Source: Neofusicoccum parvum (taxonomy: Eukaryota > Ascomycota > Dothideomycetes > Botryosphaeriales > Botryosphaeriaceae). From it: DNA of 64,000 nt. Under the pieces are notes generated by a model that was not told the DNA's origin, made no database searches, and was given only the letters and a program-made list of their open reading frames with translations. The position numbers and the translations under genes are program-made. The number at the start of each line of letters is the position of its first letter. Within the stretch, counting starts at the first letter, position 1. This document shows positions 11,009 to 23,130 of this stretch, one piece after another. The stretch is taken from contig CP087209.1 of assembly GCA_020912385.1 (NCBI GenBank), positions 2,604,001-2,668,000 on the forward strand. The letters run 5' to 3'.

Positions 11009-11095
11009 CATAGGTAGTTGAAGAATTCATCCGGACGGCGTTGATATTCCTTTTACAGCACATTTACGTCCAGACGAATGCTTCAACTGCCCATG
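11009..11095. repeat. 87-bp MITE-like hairpin element, copy 2 (inverted)
   Basis: Exactly the same length as copy 1 and lying in reverse orientation to it. Read on the minus strand its loop aligns base for base with copy 1 (AAATGTGCTGTAAAAGGAATATCAA against AAATGTGTAGTAAAAAGAATATCAA, shown here only to mark the match). Its terminal arms are slightly more diverged (AGTTGAAGAATTCATCCGG against AGTTGAAGCATTCGTCTGG). A 110-nt spacer separates the two copies. Confidence 0.8.
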
Positions 11096-11654
11096 AAGGT
11101 AGGCACGTGTTGCAATCCTATCGGGACCGGCCTCGCAAGCGCCAGGGGAGGCCCAGCGAGGCGTCATTACGGCTTCTCCGACGGCACTAAGGGCCGAGAC
11201 CCTTCGTGGAGGGGGGCTGCCCCTCCGCTAACGTCAACGGCGCTCCTATGGCCCTTATCGCATCCTCGTGGCACGACCAAAAAGCCTCCGAACCAATGTT
11301 GTAGTAAATAAGGAGCTGCGCCGGACCCACATGTGAGAATGCGGGCGCAGCTCCGCGGGGCAGGTTTCTGCAGCCCGCAGCTGGGATGCTGCAGGGCTCG
11401 AGCAAGCTTGCACTGCTTTTTAGCCTGCTCGCACTACTACGTAACTATCTGCAGCTAGGAAGCCGACTGCGCCCTTCCAAGGCAGGTTTCTGTACTTGAA
11501 TACTTATGGCGCGTGTTTCCTTGTTGTCTTCGCGTCGTCGCGTCCCTGGTTTTTTCCCTTGACAATTCGCTTCGTTCAGACTGCAGAGCTGCTTCTTCAT
11601 TGCACACTTGTCCCCTGTCATTCACACGATATACCCATTGATTCCGAGAAAAAG
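11096..11654. promoter_or_regulatory. Promoter region of alpha-amylase gene
   Basis: This spacer between repeat copy 2 and the amylase start holds no convincing gene. A pyrimidine-rich stretch (TTGTTGTCTTCGCGTCG and TTTTTTCCCTTG near 11520-11565) probably marks the transcription start region. Confidence 0.35.
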
Positions 11655-13363
11655 ATGGGAGACATTAAAGGTGACTTCTGCCTCCTCCTCAAATGTCGAG
11701 AACGCCTGTTCTAATTCGTCTCGCAGACGAGCGCAAGCCCACGCCTGAAAACGGCACCCTCTTCCAGGGCTTCGAATGGAACGTCCCCGCGGACGGCAAA
11801 CACTGGAAGAGGCTGACGGCGGCTCTGCCTTCTCTCAAAGAGATTGGCATCAACAACATCTGGCTTCCTCCAGGCTGTAAAGGTAAGTCAACCAGCAGGC
11901 CTCCTTGTCACATTCCAGAAGCACGCACGGAAGAGACTGACGCTGTGACTTCAACAGCCTCGTCCACCGAGGGCAACGGATACGACATCTACGACCTGTA
12001 CGACCTGGGCGAGTTCGACCAGAAGGGCAGCACGCGCACCAAGTGGGGCAGCTTCGAGGAGCTCAAGACGCTCTGCGCCAAAGCCAAGGAGCTGGGCGTC
12101 GGCGTGTACTGGGACGCGGTGCTGAACCACAAGGCGGCGGCGGACCGGAAGGAGAAGTGCCAGGCGATCGAGGTCGACGCCAACGACCGCACCAAGGAGG
12201 TGTCGGAGCCGTACGAGATCGAGGGCTGGCTGGGCTTCGACTTCCCGGGGCGCAGCGACACGTACAGCAAGCAGAAGTACCACTGGTACCACTTCACGGG
12301 CACCGACTACAACGCGGCCAACGAGAAGAAGGCCATCTACAAGATCCAGGGCGACGGCAAGGGCTGGAGCAGCAGCGTCGACAAGGAGCAGGGCAATGCC
12401 GACTACATGATGTTCGCCGACGTCGACTACTCGCACGACGAGGTCATCGACGACGTCAAGAACTGGGGCGTGTGGATCACCAAGCTGCTCGGGCTCAAGG
12501 GCTTCCGGCTCGACGCCGTGCAGCACTTCTCGCAGCGCTTCACGACCGAGTGGACCGAGCGGCTGCGCGCCGACTGCGGGCCCGACGTGTTCCTGGTGGG
12601 CGAGTTCTGGGTGGGCGAGACGGCGACGCTGACGGCCTGGCTCGACAACATGGACCACAAGTTCTCGCTGTTCGACGCGCCGCTGCTGTACGCCTTCAGC
12701 CGCGCGTCGACCAGCGAGCGCGCCGACCTGCGCGGCCTCTTCGACGGCTCGCTCACGCAGGCCAAGCCCGTCAACGCCGTCACCGTCGTCATGAACCACG
12801 ACACCCAGCCCGGCCAGACCGTCGCGACGCCCGTCGCCGACTTCTTCAAGCCGCTCGCGTACGCGCTCATCCTGCTGCGCCCGGACGGCTACCCCTGCCC
12901 CTTCTACGGCGACCTGTACGGCCTGCTGCCCGGCCCGGACACGCCCTTCGACGACGCCGTGCCGCCCGCCTGCGCCGGCGCCCTGCCCGCGCTGATCAAG
13001 GCCCGCGCGCTGTTCGCCTACGGCGACTGCGACGACTACTTCGACGAGGACCCCAACTGCCTCGGCTGGGTGCGCCGCGGCACCTGGGACCGCGGCGACG
13101 GCGGCTGCGCCGTCGTGCTGAGCAACGCCGGCCCCGGCCAGAAGCGCATGTTCGTGGGCGACGGGCGCGAGGGCGAGGTGTGGACCGACCTGCTGGGCTG
13201 GGCGAGGGATGGGGACAAGGACGCCGAGGTCAAGATCGATGCGGATGGGTTTGGCGAGTTCACGTGCGGGGAGTTGAGCGTGAGTGTTTGGACGAAGAAG
13301 GATGCGCAGGGGAGGGAGCACTTCCCGGTGAAGTTCGATACGGAGATCTACAACATGGCCTAA
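11655..13363 (+). CDS. Intracellular alpha-amylase, GH13
   Basis: Three exons (11655-11670, 11727-11882, 11958-13363) encode 525 aa. There is no signal peptide, so this is the cytosolic GH13 type related to bacterial liquefying amylases rather than a secreted Taka-amylase. It would hydrolyse internal alpha-1,4 glucan links; related fungal enzymes have been tied to glycogen or cell-wall alpha-glucan metabolism. Visible landmarks are TLFQGFEWNVP (residues 17-27), DAVLNH (110-115, region I), GFRLDAVQH with the nucleophile D243, VGEFW with acid/base E273, and VMNHDTQ with D339. The 16-nt first exon MGDIK joins in phase to DERKPTPENGT; its intron has a CTAAT branch site. Third positions are almost all G or C, which opens two long spurious frames in the other directions. 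Confidence 0.92.
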
Positions 13364-13861
13364 AGAGATGGCTGCACTTGGAAGGCTGGCTAGACCTTTT
13401 TTCCTTCTGCCGGGTTGGACTCCTTAGTTCTGTTATGGCCTTGGCTATATTTCTTTCCATTTGGATTTGCTCTTTCATTGACGTTGAATAGTTATCTCAG
13501 CGGGCATGTATGTATGTCCCGCCTAATCAACTGGTCAGACCCTTACTCAATGCAGTTCGTACAAGGACCTACAAGTTCGCCCTAATTCCATATGCCTCTC
13601 CATGGCACACCAAAAGTATTCCATGTCCCTGCGGCCGTCAGATCGTGAGACCTGTGAACGCCAGATACGCCAATGCTGCTTCAAACCTCAGACCGCTGAG
13701 GTACCCCTTTTGCTCGCGAAGAACCCTGTACCGGCCGTATAAAAACAAAAAAGAAGAGACCGAGGTCCGGCAGGACCAATGATAATACACGCGCGCTATC
13801 CGCAAGGCATGGGAGAGCCATGCTCATGTTTGCCGTCGAGCTGTTGTGTGCGAACCCCCCA
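13364..13861. other. Convergent intergenic spacer
   Basis: 3' flanks of the amylase gene and of the RNR inhibitor gene. Small open frames have no family resemblance, and no RNA gene is seen. Confidence 0.45.
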
Positions 13862-14737
13862 TCAAACCCCTCCCATCTCCACCTCGCCCTCCCACTCCTC
13901 CGTCGGCTTCAAGAACTCCGCCTCTCCAAAGTCCAAGCCGGAATCCCCGTTCGCCTGCCGTCCCATCGCAACGTCCGCAATTCCGCCGCCGTTCCTCCTC
14001 CGCGACTTCGGCCGCGCAACGGGGCGCAGCGGCGCGCTCAGGTTCGGCATCGCCGTGTGCGACACCGGATACACGGTGCGCGGCGAGATCTGCAGGTCGT
14101 CGTCATTGGCAGCCGGCACGGCTAGGCTGGTGTTCAGGCTCGGGAAGAGGGGCCTGCCAGTTCCGCCGGCGGCGCACCCGTCGTCTTGTTCGTCTTCGTC
14201 TTCGAAGCGCCGCTTGTGGGCGTTGGGGAGCGAGTCGGTCGAGATGGTCGAGGTGTTGGACTCCTGGCTGGAGAAGGCGAAGTTGTCGGCCGAGAAGTGG
14301 ATGCCGTGCGCATCGACGGGGTTGTGAGCAGTGGCTGCTGCGCTGCCGGCGTCGTGGATGTAGGGGGCTGTGGTGGGCTGCTGGGCGACGTAGCCGCCGG
14401 TCTTGTGGAGGCCGCAGAAGGGCAGCAGCTCCGTGGGCCGGCTGGCGGCAGAGGCGGGGACGAAAGCAGCCTGGGCTTTGTAGGGCGCGCTTACGGCGGC
14501 GGCAGGAGGTACGGTCTTGTGTGTCTTGTATCCTTCAGGCACGGACTTGCGCACGCGCATGCCCACGTTCAGGAGCGAGGCCTGGACGTTTGCGGGGACG
14601 GCAGCGAGGCCCTGGTGCTGCGCATCGTTGCGCGTGGGCGAGGGCGAGGCATCGGGGTCGGAGCGGTTGGCGCGGGCGAAGTACGAGGTGATTGAGGGTT
14701 GGAAGGGGCGCTTGCTGCGGTGCGTGGAGGCCGACAT
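13862..14737 (-). CDS. Ribonucleotide reductase inhibitor (Spd1/Dif1/Sml1 type)
   Basis: A 291-aa single-exon protein of the fungal RNR-inhibitor family (Pfam RNR_inhib). In yeasts these small proteins restrain dNTP synthesis by binding or relocating ribonucleotide reductase and are removed in S phase or after DNA damage. The evidence is two short motifs in the expected order: KRPFQPSITSYFARANR at residues 9-25 and LLNVGMRVRKSVPEGYKTHK near residues 56-75. The rest is low-complexity and probably disordered, with a basic patch HKRRFEDEDE and an acidic tail EEWEGEVEMGG. I chose ATG 14737 (MSASTHRSKRPF) because the conserved region begins right after it. An in-frame ATG 18 codons upstream at 14791 is the alternative. 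Confidence 0.82.
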   Translation of the reverse strand: MSASTHRSKRPFQPSITSYFARANRSDPDASPSPTRNDAQHQGLAAVPANVQASLLNVGMRVRKSVPEGYKTHKTVPPAAAVSAPYKAQAAFVPASAASRPTELLPFCGLHKTGGYVAQQPTTAPYIHDAGSAAATAHNPVDAHGIHFSADNFAFSSQESNTSTISTDSLPNAHKRRFEDEDEQDDGCAAGGTGRPLFPSLNTSLAVPAANDDDLQISPRTVYPVSHTAMPNLSAPLRPVARPKSRRRNGGGIADVAMGRQANGDSGLDFGEAEFLKPTEEWEGEVEMGGV

Positions 14738-15458
14738 GGTGTGACGCTCGGGGACGGCGGATGGTGGGCGATGGTGTTGATGCGGCGGCAAGCGCGGAGA
14801 CGGGCGTCAATGGCGCATGCGGACGGCACAGGGCACGGACTGGGCTCGCGCGGGTGCGATGAGTCCGGTGGTGAAGTGTGGTTGGGGAGAGAGCTTTGCG
14901 CGGGGGAGGGGAGGAGAGAGAGAGGGAGAGAGAGGCTGGGTTGACGCCAGTGCGCCGCTCAAGAGTCAGTCGCGTCTTCTTGTGGCACGACGCGCGACCG
15001 TGTAACGCGTTCCCGCTTTCCCCGAACAGGGAACCTGATTGCCTCGCCGCTGATTGGCCAGAGTGCTCTGCCCCGCTGCTGGCCGCTGTTGAAGTCTCGC
15101 GATAGCACGGCCTGTTGGAAGCTCAGCGGCATACTTATCCAGAGACAGTGGGCGGGCCGTGCAATGCCGCTTGTGTGAAAGCTGACTGGGACAACGCGGG
15201 AGGCGTCTTTGTGCTCTGGCCTTTCCGCACCGCGAAGCGCATGAAGGCGCAAACGGCTCTCCTTCATACGATAACTTCGCCCGTAGCAAAAAGCCTCCCG
15301 AGGTCTTTTCTGGTGACGAAGTCTTTGTCATCATGTGGGCTGTCCAATCGTGCTGTGGCACTACCGGCCACATGCAATCTGCTCGGCCGGGAGCACTATT
15401 CTTAGCCAACTTTGAACGTCTGTAGCGCGGCGCCTTGCATTGCATATGCACCTCGCTT
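14738..15458. other. Intergenic region with GA-rich tract
   Basis: Promoter side of the RNR inhibitor gene. A purine tract of GAGAGAGGGAGAG type lies at about 14908-14936. Open frames here have no family resemblance. Confidence 0.35.
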
Positions 15459-16474
15459 TCACATACATTCTAATTTTGTTTTCTCCGCGCGAAAACGAAT
15501 CTCTGCCGAAAGCTGGCGTGCCATACCAAGGCCAGTGATATGCATGGGGGCTTCAGGCTTTAAACGAAAATGCTCTGGCAAAGGCACCAGCCCACCCGGA
15601 TGGATGCTTGTCACAAGATCAAGCTGTCGTGGCCAAATTGCCGCCGTCTTTGGCCGGAAGCTGAATTCGTACTGAGACTTCTTGCTTGAGTCATGGTACT
15701 GAAAGAGCTCCGTCATACCGGCACCGGGCGTTCTGTAGCACGTGTATACCAACCCGAGCTTGACGACATCCACACCGGCGTCCACTTGGCTCTCCGAAAT
15801 GTGTTGCATGCTTGGTTTTCTGCCAGTCTCGACCCACACGATCCGTAGCGAGCATTGCTGACGGGACGATGAAGGTTTCTTTGGGTCCGGCCGGATGGTC
15901 TTCAGCCATTCCTGTAGTTCATAACCGTTAATCGTCCTGTGAAAAACCTGCTGCTCGCCTGCAGGGATGCTATCCCATATCTCAGAAACTTGAATGCTTT
16001 CAGGCTCGGTAGGAGTGAATTTCTCTCAAATCTGACCATGTTCATGCAGATGATTGATGAGCTCCTCCATCATGATTGGAAAGATCTGCGATAAAGCGGA
16101 GAAAACTATGAAGTGGAAGGTGCTGAACACCCTCGGCTGCCATTGCGCAGTTGATATATGCGTGGCCCTCTCAGCCCCATCCACTAGCAGGTTCGTCCTG
16201 TCTCGCCTTTCGATTCAAGGCATACTCAGCCTTATGAGCTCCGGATGCAGCAAGTGCATTTGATCATACGTTGGACCACCGGTAAAAAGGGCGTACTTCC
16301 GGTTTTTTCTTTTCAAGGGAGATTTTTTTTGTCCCACAAGGTTTCTACCCCAGGTGAACGGAAGGCTGTGTCTTACCTGCATATCAAGGCTCGCGCTTGG
16401 TTGGTCGAGCCACAGGGTTCATGCCACGATCGGAAAATCTCGCCCTGTTTCAAGCAAGGCACTCTAGGCAGAAG
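15459..16474 (-). pseudogene. Decayed protein-coding gene with in-frame stops
   Basis: On the minus strand one frame reads with coding character from about 16308 to 15459 but is cut by TGA at 16215-16217 and at 16026-16028. The pieces include YALFTGGPTYDQMHLLHPE, DRTNLLVDGAERATHISTAQ, VFSTFHFIVFSALSQIF, EPESIQVSEIWDSIPAGEQQ, NGYELQEWLKTIRPDPKK and IVWVETGRKPSMQHIS. An upstream exon (LKQGEIFRSWHEPCGSTNQ) joins in phase through a GTAAGA donor after 16474-16379 to an acceptor ending GAAAAG. Neither stop can be removed by a plausible intron. Both could arise from CGA by one C-to-T change. The original 5' end is unclear. I do not recognise the family. Sequencing error or stop-codon readthrough are less likely alternatives. 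Confidence 0.55.
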
Positions 16475-17171
16475 CTGTAAGACGACGGAAGCAGACGTGG
16501 ACGGGAGGATCCCGCCTCACTGTTAGGCCACGGGAAGGATCGTTCGTGCGCAAACGCAGGGACCCTCCCGATCCTCGGCGGCACTTCTCTGGAACCCTCC
16601 AAAAAGGGATCGTTCTTCGGAGTATGTGAGCGCTTTGCCGCTTTGCTTTTCTGAAAAATCTCGCAAGGCTGCGAGATCTGGAAAAGGTCAAATTATAGAC
16701 AAACAGAACTTGACCAAGCAAGCGCGAGAAAACTTTCCCTCCGCGTGCAATATTTGAGACATGAAAACAGGCAACCAGCAAAAATGTGAAGAGATGCAAT
16801 TTTTGATAGATTTTTGAGGCTCTCGAAAGACCAAGGGGTATAAGCCCAATACCTGTGAGCATGATGGCGTAGCACTTGGCATCATAACTGGCAAGGGAAA
16901 ACGCCCGCGAACGCCTTGCATGTGGAAATCTACGAGGGTGAAAGCAAAACCCCGAATCCTGCTGTGTACGTAAAAAAGAGGGTATCTCTGCATGTGCTTC
17001 ATCTGAAAAAGTGAACGAAGAAAGAAACGACAGATCAACCCGAGAACTCCTGATCAACAGAAAAGCTGGAACAAGAAACATCAGGCCATGAACGAGCCCC
17101 TTAAACTCCTAACAGAGTAAACATAAGTCATGCAAAGGGTGTGCTGTACATCGTCGGCCGCGTAGGACCGC
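16475..17171. other. Spacer downstream of zinc-ribbon-like gene
   Basis: Contains the probable 3' untranslated region of the minus-strand gene ending at 17172. A 205-codon minus-strand frame (16464-17081) runs through it but its product is unconvincing and it lacks a supporting context. It could include the lost 5' exons of the decayed gene. Confidence 0.35.
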
Positions 17172-19172
17172 TCAAGGGATAGGATGGGAGCTGAGCGGAC
17201 CACCAGGCTGGTGGCTGCTTGGCCCGTAGTTGATATGGTTGGGCTGTGCATTGTCTTCTCCTTCCTCCGGACCGTCCACGGAGATTCTGAGTCTATCTTC
17301 GTCGTGGACGGGATCGTCATCCACAAATATCATCGAGACAGGTGCGCTGCCTCCGCTCGCTGTCTCTTGTATGGGAGAGACGGAAGGGAATCCATCTGTC
17401 GCCCGCTCAGAATGCTGGTAGTCCTCGTCGAGAGACGAGACCGACTCAGAGCGCCGTCCGTGATCCTCGCCTTCAGTGAAGCCGTTCAGGTTCGTAGGCG
17501 AAGCCAGAGGAGAAGGGACGCGGGGTCTCGGGGAAGTTGCAACGGGCAGCAAGTCTTGACGAGCGAAAGTGCTCCGTCGAGGAGTAGAGGAGCCAGCATC
17601 ACTATCCGTATACGCCGTCGTGGCTTGGCTTTCCCAGGTGGCATTGCTACGCCGCCAGAGGTTCTCTCGTCCCCGGCGGCTCTGGCTTCTCCCACGGACC
17701 GAGCCATTGCTACTCATAGAGAGGCCGGGCTCACTGATGTTGGGTAGCTGACTAAAGTTGAGGTGGCTGCCGATGTAAGCCAAGTCTTCCGAGTGACGAG
17801 AGATCCTCGTCTCGAGGGAGGGCTGTGCTAGGTCTAGATGATAGAGCGAAGCACGATCGGTAAGCGGATTGTCCGGGATGAGGGAGCTCGTTGGCCTCTT
17901 GCAGTAGCAATCGACCGGGCATTCGCATCTAGACTGTTGTGCGGCCATCGTCTTTGCTCGCCTGATAGCTCTGATTTGTTCATCGCGCCCAGGATCGCTA
18001 GGTTGCTTTTCATATGAGAAGGGCTTCTGGTATGCCCCATCACCATGGTTGTCAGAGCGACTGTTGCTGGTACGCGGCTCAGGCGCGCTTTGGCGACGGG
18101 ATGGGGGACGTGGAATGAACACATCAGGCTCCCCGGTGCTTCGAGGAGATGGTACTACCGCTTGATCTTGTTGACTTGGTTGTGCTTGACCATCCTTGTG
18201 TCGAGGCTGTTTGGTGGAAATAGGTAGCGGGCGGTTGTTCTCTGTTGTAGTTGCCCGAGATGTGTCCATTGAATGGCAGCTGGCGCGTCGACGCGCACGT
18301 CTCTTCACGCGTCTTAGCCGAGACAGTATATCCCTCAGCTTTGCTCTGAGTCTTTCAGAGATGCTACGCTTCTCCGAAGCGGTCTCTATGCCCTCTTCGT
18401 GTGTGGATCCTGGTCCGAGTGCAAGACCAGCCTGGTCAGAAGGACGCGGAGGCTCTTTCTTGCCCCTGCTGCTTCGGGACGAGTTCTTGGACAAGGGCTT
18501 GTTGTCTCTTCCAGACGAGGACGAAAGATGGGCCCGAAGCCTCGATGTAGGCCTTGGGTCATCGTGATCGTGGTCGTCGGGGTTGTCGTCCTGCCTCTGG
18601 GGGACCGTGCACGTAGTGAGATACGGACTTCCCACAGCACTCATTGAATGCAGCCGGGTGATCAGGGTTGCAGCGCCAGCGGATCCGTCGATAGGAGGGC
18701 CGGAGCTTGCGCGGCCCGAGAAGTCGCTGGCAAAGGTCAACGTCCGGGTTTGCTGTGAGACCAGAGAGGTGTGGGTCGAATTGCCGCCAAGGCCGAACCA
18801 CTTGTAGGAACAGTTTTCGCATCTGACGCCGTTGTACACGCCGGGCAGACGAGAGAGTCTGAGCGTCATCCTGTTGTGCCAGTGGTGACACCTGGGGCAA
18901 CTGCCGTGGAAGCGGACGTCCCAGGTGCCGGTGGGGAGGGTTCCAAAAGACATTGCGCTGGAGGCAGTAGACAGGTTGGTGGCGCGCCTATCAAAGGTAG
19001 AGGATCTGGGATTCTGACGTGAGGAATCCATGGCGGTAGATGTACTTGGTCTCCCAGCGGCCGTGGAGGATGGTGTTTGGGGCACGTCCATGGCCCGGTC
19101 CTCCAGATGTTGGGAAGACGGCGTCTTCGAGGCTGGACGGAGGGGGCTAACCGGAAGCGCTGTCGTCGACAT
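17172..19172 (-). CDS. Uncharacterised Ser-rich protein with zinc-ribbon-like CxxC pairs
   Basis: A 666-aa single exon protein. Around residues 91-122 there is an ordered island: GSCPRCHHWHN, then VYNGVRCENCSYKWFGLGG. C92/C95 and C118/C121 form two CxxC knuckles 22 residues apart, the layout of a zinc ribbon, with H96/H97 nearby. A second cysteine cluster, SRCECPVDCYCKRP, lies in the C-terminal half. The rest is Ser/Arg/Pro-rich and probably disordered, with a basic stretch RRVKRRARRR that could be a nuclear signal. I chose ATG 19172 (MSTTALPVSPLRP). The frame is open for 204 more codons upstream, but that part is Ala/Arg-biased and overlaps the GC-rich spacer. The function is unknown; nucleic-acid or protein binding through the ribbon is inference. 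Confidence 0.75.
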   Translation of the reverse strand: MSTTALPVSPLRPASKTPSSQHLEDRAMDVPQTPSSTAAGRPSTSTAMDSSRQNPRSSTFDRRATNLSTASSAMSFGTLPTGTWDVRFHGSCPRCHHWHNRMTLRLSRLPGVYNGVRCENCSYKWFGLGGNSTHTSLVSQQTRTLTFASDFSGRASSGPPIDGSAGAATLITRLHSMSAVGSPYLTTCTVPQRQDDNPDDHDHDDPRPTSRLRAHLSSSSGRDNKPLSKNSSRSSRGKKEPPRPSDQAGLALGPGSTHEEGIETASEKRSISERLRAKLRDILSRLRRVKRRARRRASCHSMDTSRATTTENNRPLPISTKQPRHKDGQAQPSQQDQAVVPSPRSTGEPDVFIPRPPSRRQSAPEPRTSNSRSDNHGDGAYQKPFSYEKQPSDPGRDEQIRAIRRAKTMAAQQSRCECPVDCYCKRPTSSLIPDNPLTDRASLYHLDLAQPSLETRISRHSEDLAYIGSHLNFSQLPNISEPGLSMSSNGSVRGRSQSRRGRENLWRRSNATWESQATTAYTDSDAGSSTPRRSTFARQDLLPVATSPRPRVPSPLASPTNLNGFTEGEDHGRRSESVSSLDEDYQHSERATDGFPSVSPIQETASGGSAPVSMIFVDDDPVHDEDRLRISVDGPEEGEDNAQPNHINYGPSSHQPGGPLSSHPIP

Positions 19173-20587
19173 ATAATTAGGCAGTAATCCGGTCTTGCCT
19201 CGGCGGAGGAGGGACAGAGAACAGGCCCAAGACAGGCGCTTGGAGAGGCGCGTCCTATGAGGGCGCGAGGGGGGCCGAAATGCAACACACTGGGACCCAG
19301 ACAACAAGAGCAGAGGCCAGCGCAAAGCACGGGCAGGATCGATATAAATGAAAAGATTACGTGCCTTGCACATCAGGCGCGGCCATCTCAGGGCCAGGCA
19401 GCCCCCAACACGCTGAGGCTGAGGAGTGCCACAATCCCGTAGCACTGCCGCAGCGGCCATGGGCGCCCGCGAACTCCGCCACAGCTCTTGCCCAAAAGGC
19501 ACGGGCGGAGGTGCTGCCTGCGAAAGACTCGGTGTGACCCGCGCTGTGCGTGCATGAGGGCAGCCGCTCGACTCGGACTCGGTCTGCAGCCGCCTTAGGC
19601 TCCAACCCAGGGCATGCCGGGCCACGGCGCGATGCCGCGACAGAGGGCTGCCAGATCCGCCCCCGCAGCTGACGAACGCCACACGCCCTGGCGCTATCGT
19701 GAGCGGTGCCGAGACGGTTGCGCGCGAGGGCCGCGCCGGCCGGTCAAAAAGCAGTGAGCAATGCGGCGGGCGCCCAAATAGCAACAGGAGGCCCGCCGCC
19801 AGACGCCACCCCGCCGTCGAGCCCTAGAGGAGGGTGGCAGCGGGCCGCCAGACGAGTCCGCAGCCGTTGGCCCCCACGGCTTGCCGAGCGCCGTCGCTGT
19901 CAGCACTGACCGGAGCATGTCGTCTTTCCTCTGTTCCGCCGGCCTGTGGTCGCAAATAGCTGCGCCATAGCCGCACGCCGGGCGTTGCGGCTTACCTCCT
20001 TTACTTAGCAGCGTGTTGCGCCAGACCCGGCGGGTGGGCGCGTTGACGTCTGCTGCTCACGTCGCCGCCCTGGTCCTGGTCCCGGTCCTGGTCCCGGTCC
20101 TGGTCGACCCTGCGGCGAGGAGCAGCGGCTCGGAACTGAGTCTCGTGGCACGCAGAGATCTCTCAGGCAGCAATCGCTCGCATCCCTCCACGGCGAGCGG
20201 CTGAAGGCCGACGTGAGGCGGTGCAGGCGGCGGGCGGTGGGCTGGTGCGGCGGCGCGCCAAACCCCTGGGGCTCTGACATCAGCGCGGGCAGCTTGCAGC
20301 CTTGCGCGCCGAGTGCCGCGGACAGGATTTTTTGCTGTTGCTCGGAGCTCTCGTGCGGTGCAAAGAGCGGAAGAACCATTGACGGCGGCGAGCCGGTGGT
20401 AGCCGGCCGGCTGAGTAATGGACGAGAGGTGAAGCGTGGAGCGAGTGCGAGTGCGAGTCGCGCATGTTCTGGGCAGCCCCGCGCGACGCGTGCCGCCGAG
20501 ACCGGAGCCCGCCTCTCGTCTCTCCACCCCGCCAGTGAATATTTCGAGCTGCTGCAAGCACCTCCCCAAGACACCACACCCCCCAGA
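19173..20587. promoter_or_regulatory. Divergent GC-rich promoter region upstream of LEU2
   Basis: A 1.4-kb spacer between two divergent genes. It contains a short tandem repeat at about 20067-20106 built from a 12-bp unit of type CCTGGTCCCGGT, about three copies. I looked for a Leu3-type CCGGNNCCGG site upstream of LEU2 and found only imperfect matches. Long open frames on both strands here look like composition artefacts. Confidence 0.4.
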
Positions 20588-22028
<1,441 letters not shown>

Positions 22029-23130
22029 AAAAGAAAATCCAAAAAAAGAACAGCAAATGTCGCACTTTACTTCGACTGGATTATATGGAACCTATAAAAT
22101 GAAGGGGCGTTGGAGGGCCGACGATGCGATGAGCACGTATCAAAATGGAAACAGCTGATATAGGGAGGTTGGATAAAATGGCTAGGTCCCATAGTAGAGC
22201 TCAAATAATGAAAAAAAAAATGAAGGCTTTCCACTCCAGGCCTGTGGACGTTTAACCACCGCTACTATTCGAAAGAGAGATTGCTAAATTCCTAGGATCC
22301 GAAAATCGGTGGCAGACTCGTTTCCCTCACCTGAGAACTGTTAACAGACCCACTAAAAATATTATGAGGGAGCAGCAAACGTGAAGACTCCTGTCAGACC
22401 ACAAAAATGCCTACTACGTAAGCGTCCGCTAGGCACATGAGAAGGCTTTGTTTGCACTTAAACCTTGCTAGATCATTACCTACATATCCTGAGCAAACGT
22501 GTTGAAGTATTAATGAGTTTTTTTATTGTTGTTTTTTTGCGTTCCATCCACGATCTTCTGTCCCCTCGTTCCGCATGTTCTTTGGTAATAGTACAGCCCC
22601 TTATCCGTTGTTTCTTCGCCGCCCTTAACCCACGTCTTTTTCTTTTGGCCCCTCACGCCTTCCGTAAAAGCAGCAATCTAATTTTCGAACTCCAGCAAAG
22701 AGATAGAGTGAAGCCAGCCGTTTCAGTGTTCTCGCTCATCAACTCCTGTCAGGAAGAGAGTAAAGGATTTTAGGAATCAGAAACCGAAAAGCCAACTCCT
22801 CGCCACCGCCAATAAGAAGAAAACGAACTTTCCAAAGGCTCGAATAAAGGAGAAGAAGAAAAGGAAGCAGCCAGTGGTATGAACACAGCGCACGCTTAGT
22901 TAAATGTACAGGGAAGTCTCATAGGCGGCCGGGTGGTTTTTGGATGGTGGTAGGATTCGTAAAGCCGCAAAAAAGTCTTCTTTTACTGACGTATCTCAAC
23001 CTGGGCTGGGCACCTGGTGCGAGAAAGTCATGGTTCGCTATTGCCGCGATTGTCCAATAGGAAGGTTTGTGTTTTCAAGAAAGCTTGCACCTCCATGATC
23101 CTAAGTTTAGGGTCTGCGCTGCTGCGCATT
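22029..23130. other. Convergent intergenic spacer
   Basis: AT-rich region between the LEU2 and elongase stop codons, with A-runs near 22030 and 22210 and T-runs near 22517. Frames longer than 60 codons exist but have no family signal. No RNA gene is recognised. Confidence 0.45.

Noticed and set aside
11951..13491. Long frames of 456 aa (minus, 11951-13321) and 482 aa (plus, 12043-13491) over the amylase gene
   Set aside because: They overlap the alpha-amylase coding exon in other frames. They arise because nearly every third codon position there is G or C, and the products are Arg/Val/Leu low-complexity.
16464..17081. 205-aa minus-strand frame
   Set aside because: Phe/Arg/Ser-rich product without a motif, probably the 3' untranslated region of the gene ending at 17172. 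Its left end overlaps the first exon of the decayed gene in another frame.
19173..19784. N-terminal extension of the zinc-ribbon-like protein
   Set aside because: The frame is open but Ala/Arg/Pro-biased like the surrounding spacer; the Met at 19172 begins the plausible protein.
20060..20420. Possible Leu3 binding site upstream of LEU2
   Set aside because: No exact CCGGNNCCGG; the nearest strings (CCGGTCCTGG repeats, CCGGTGGTAGCCGG) have the wrong half-site or spacing.
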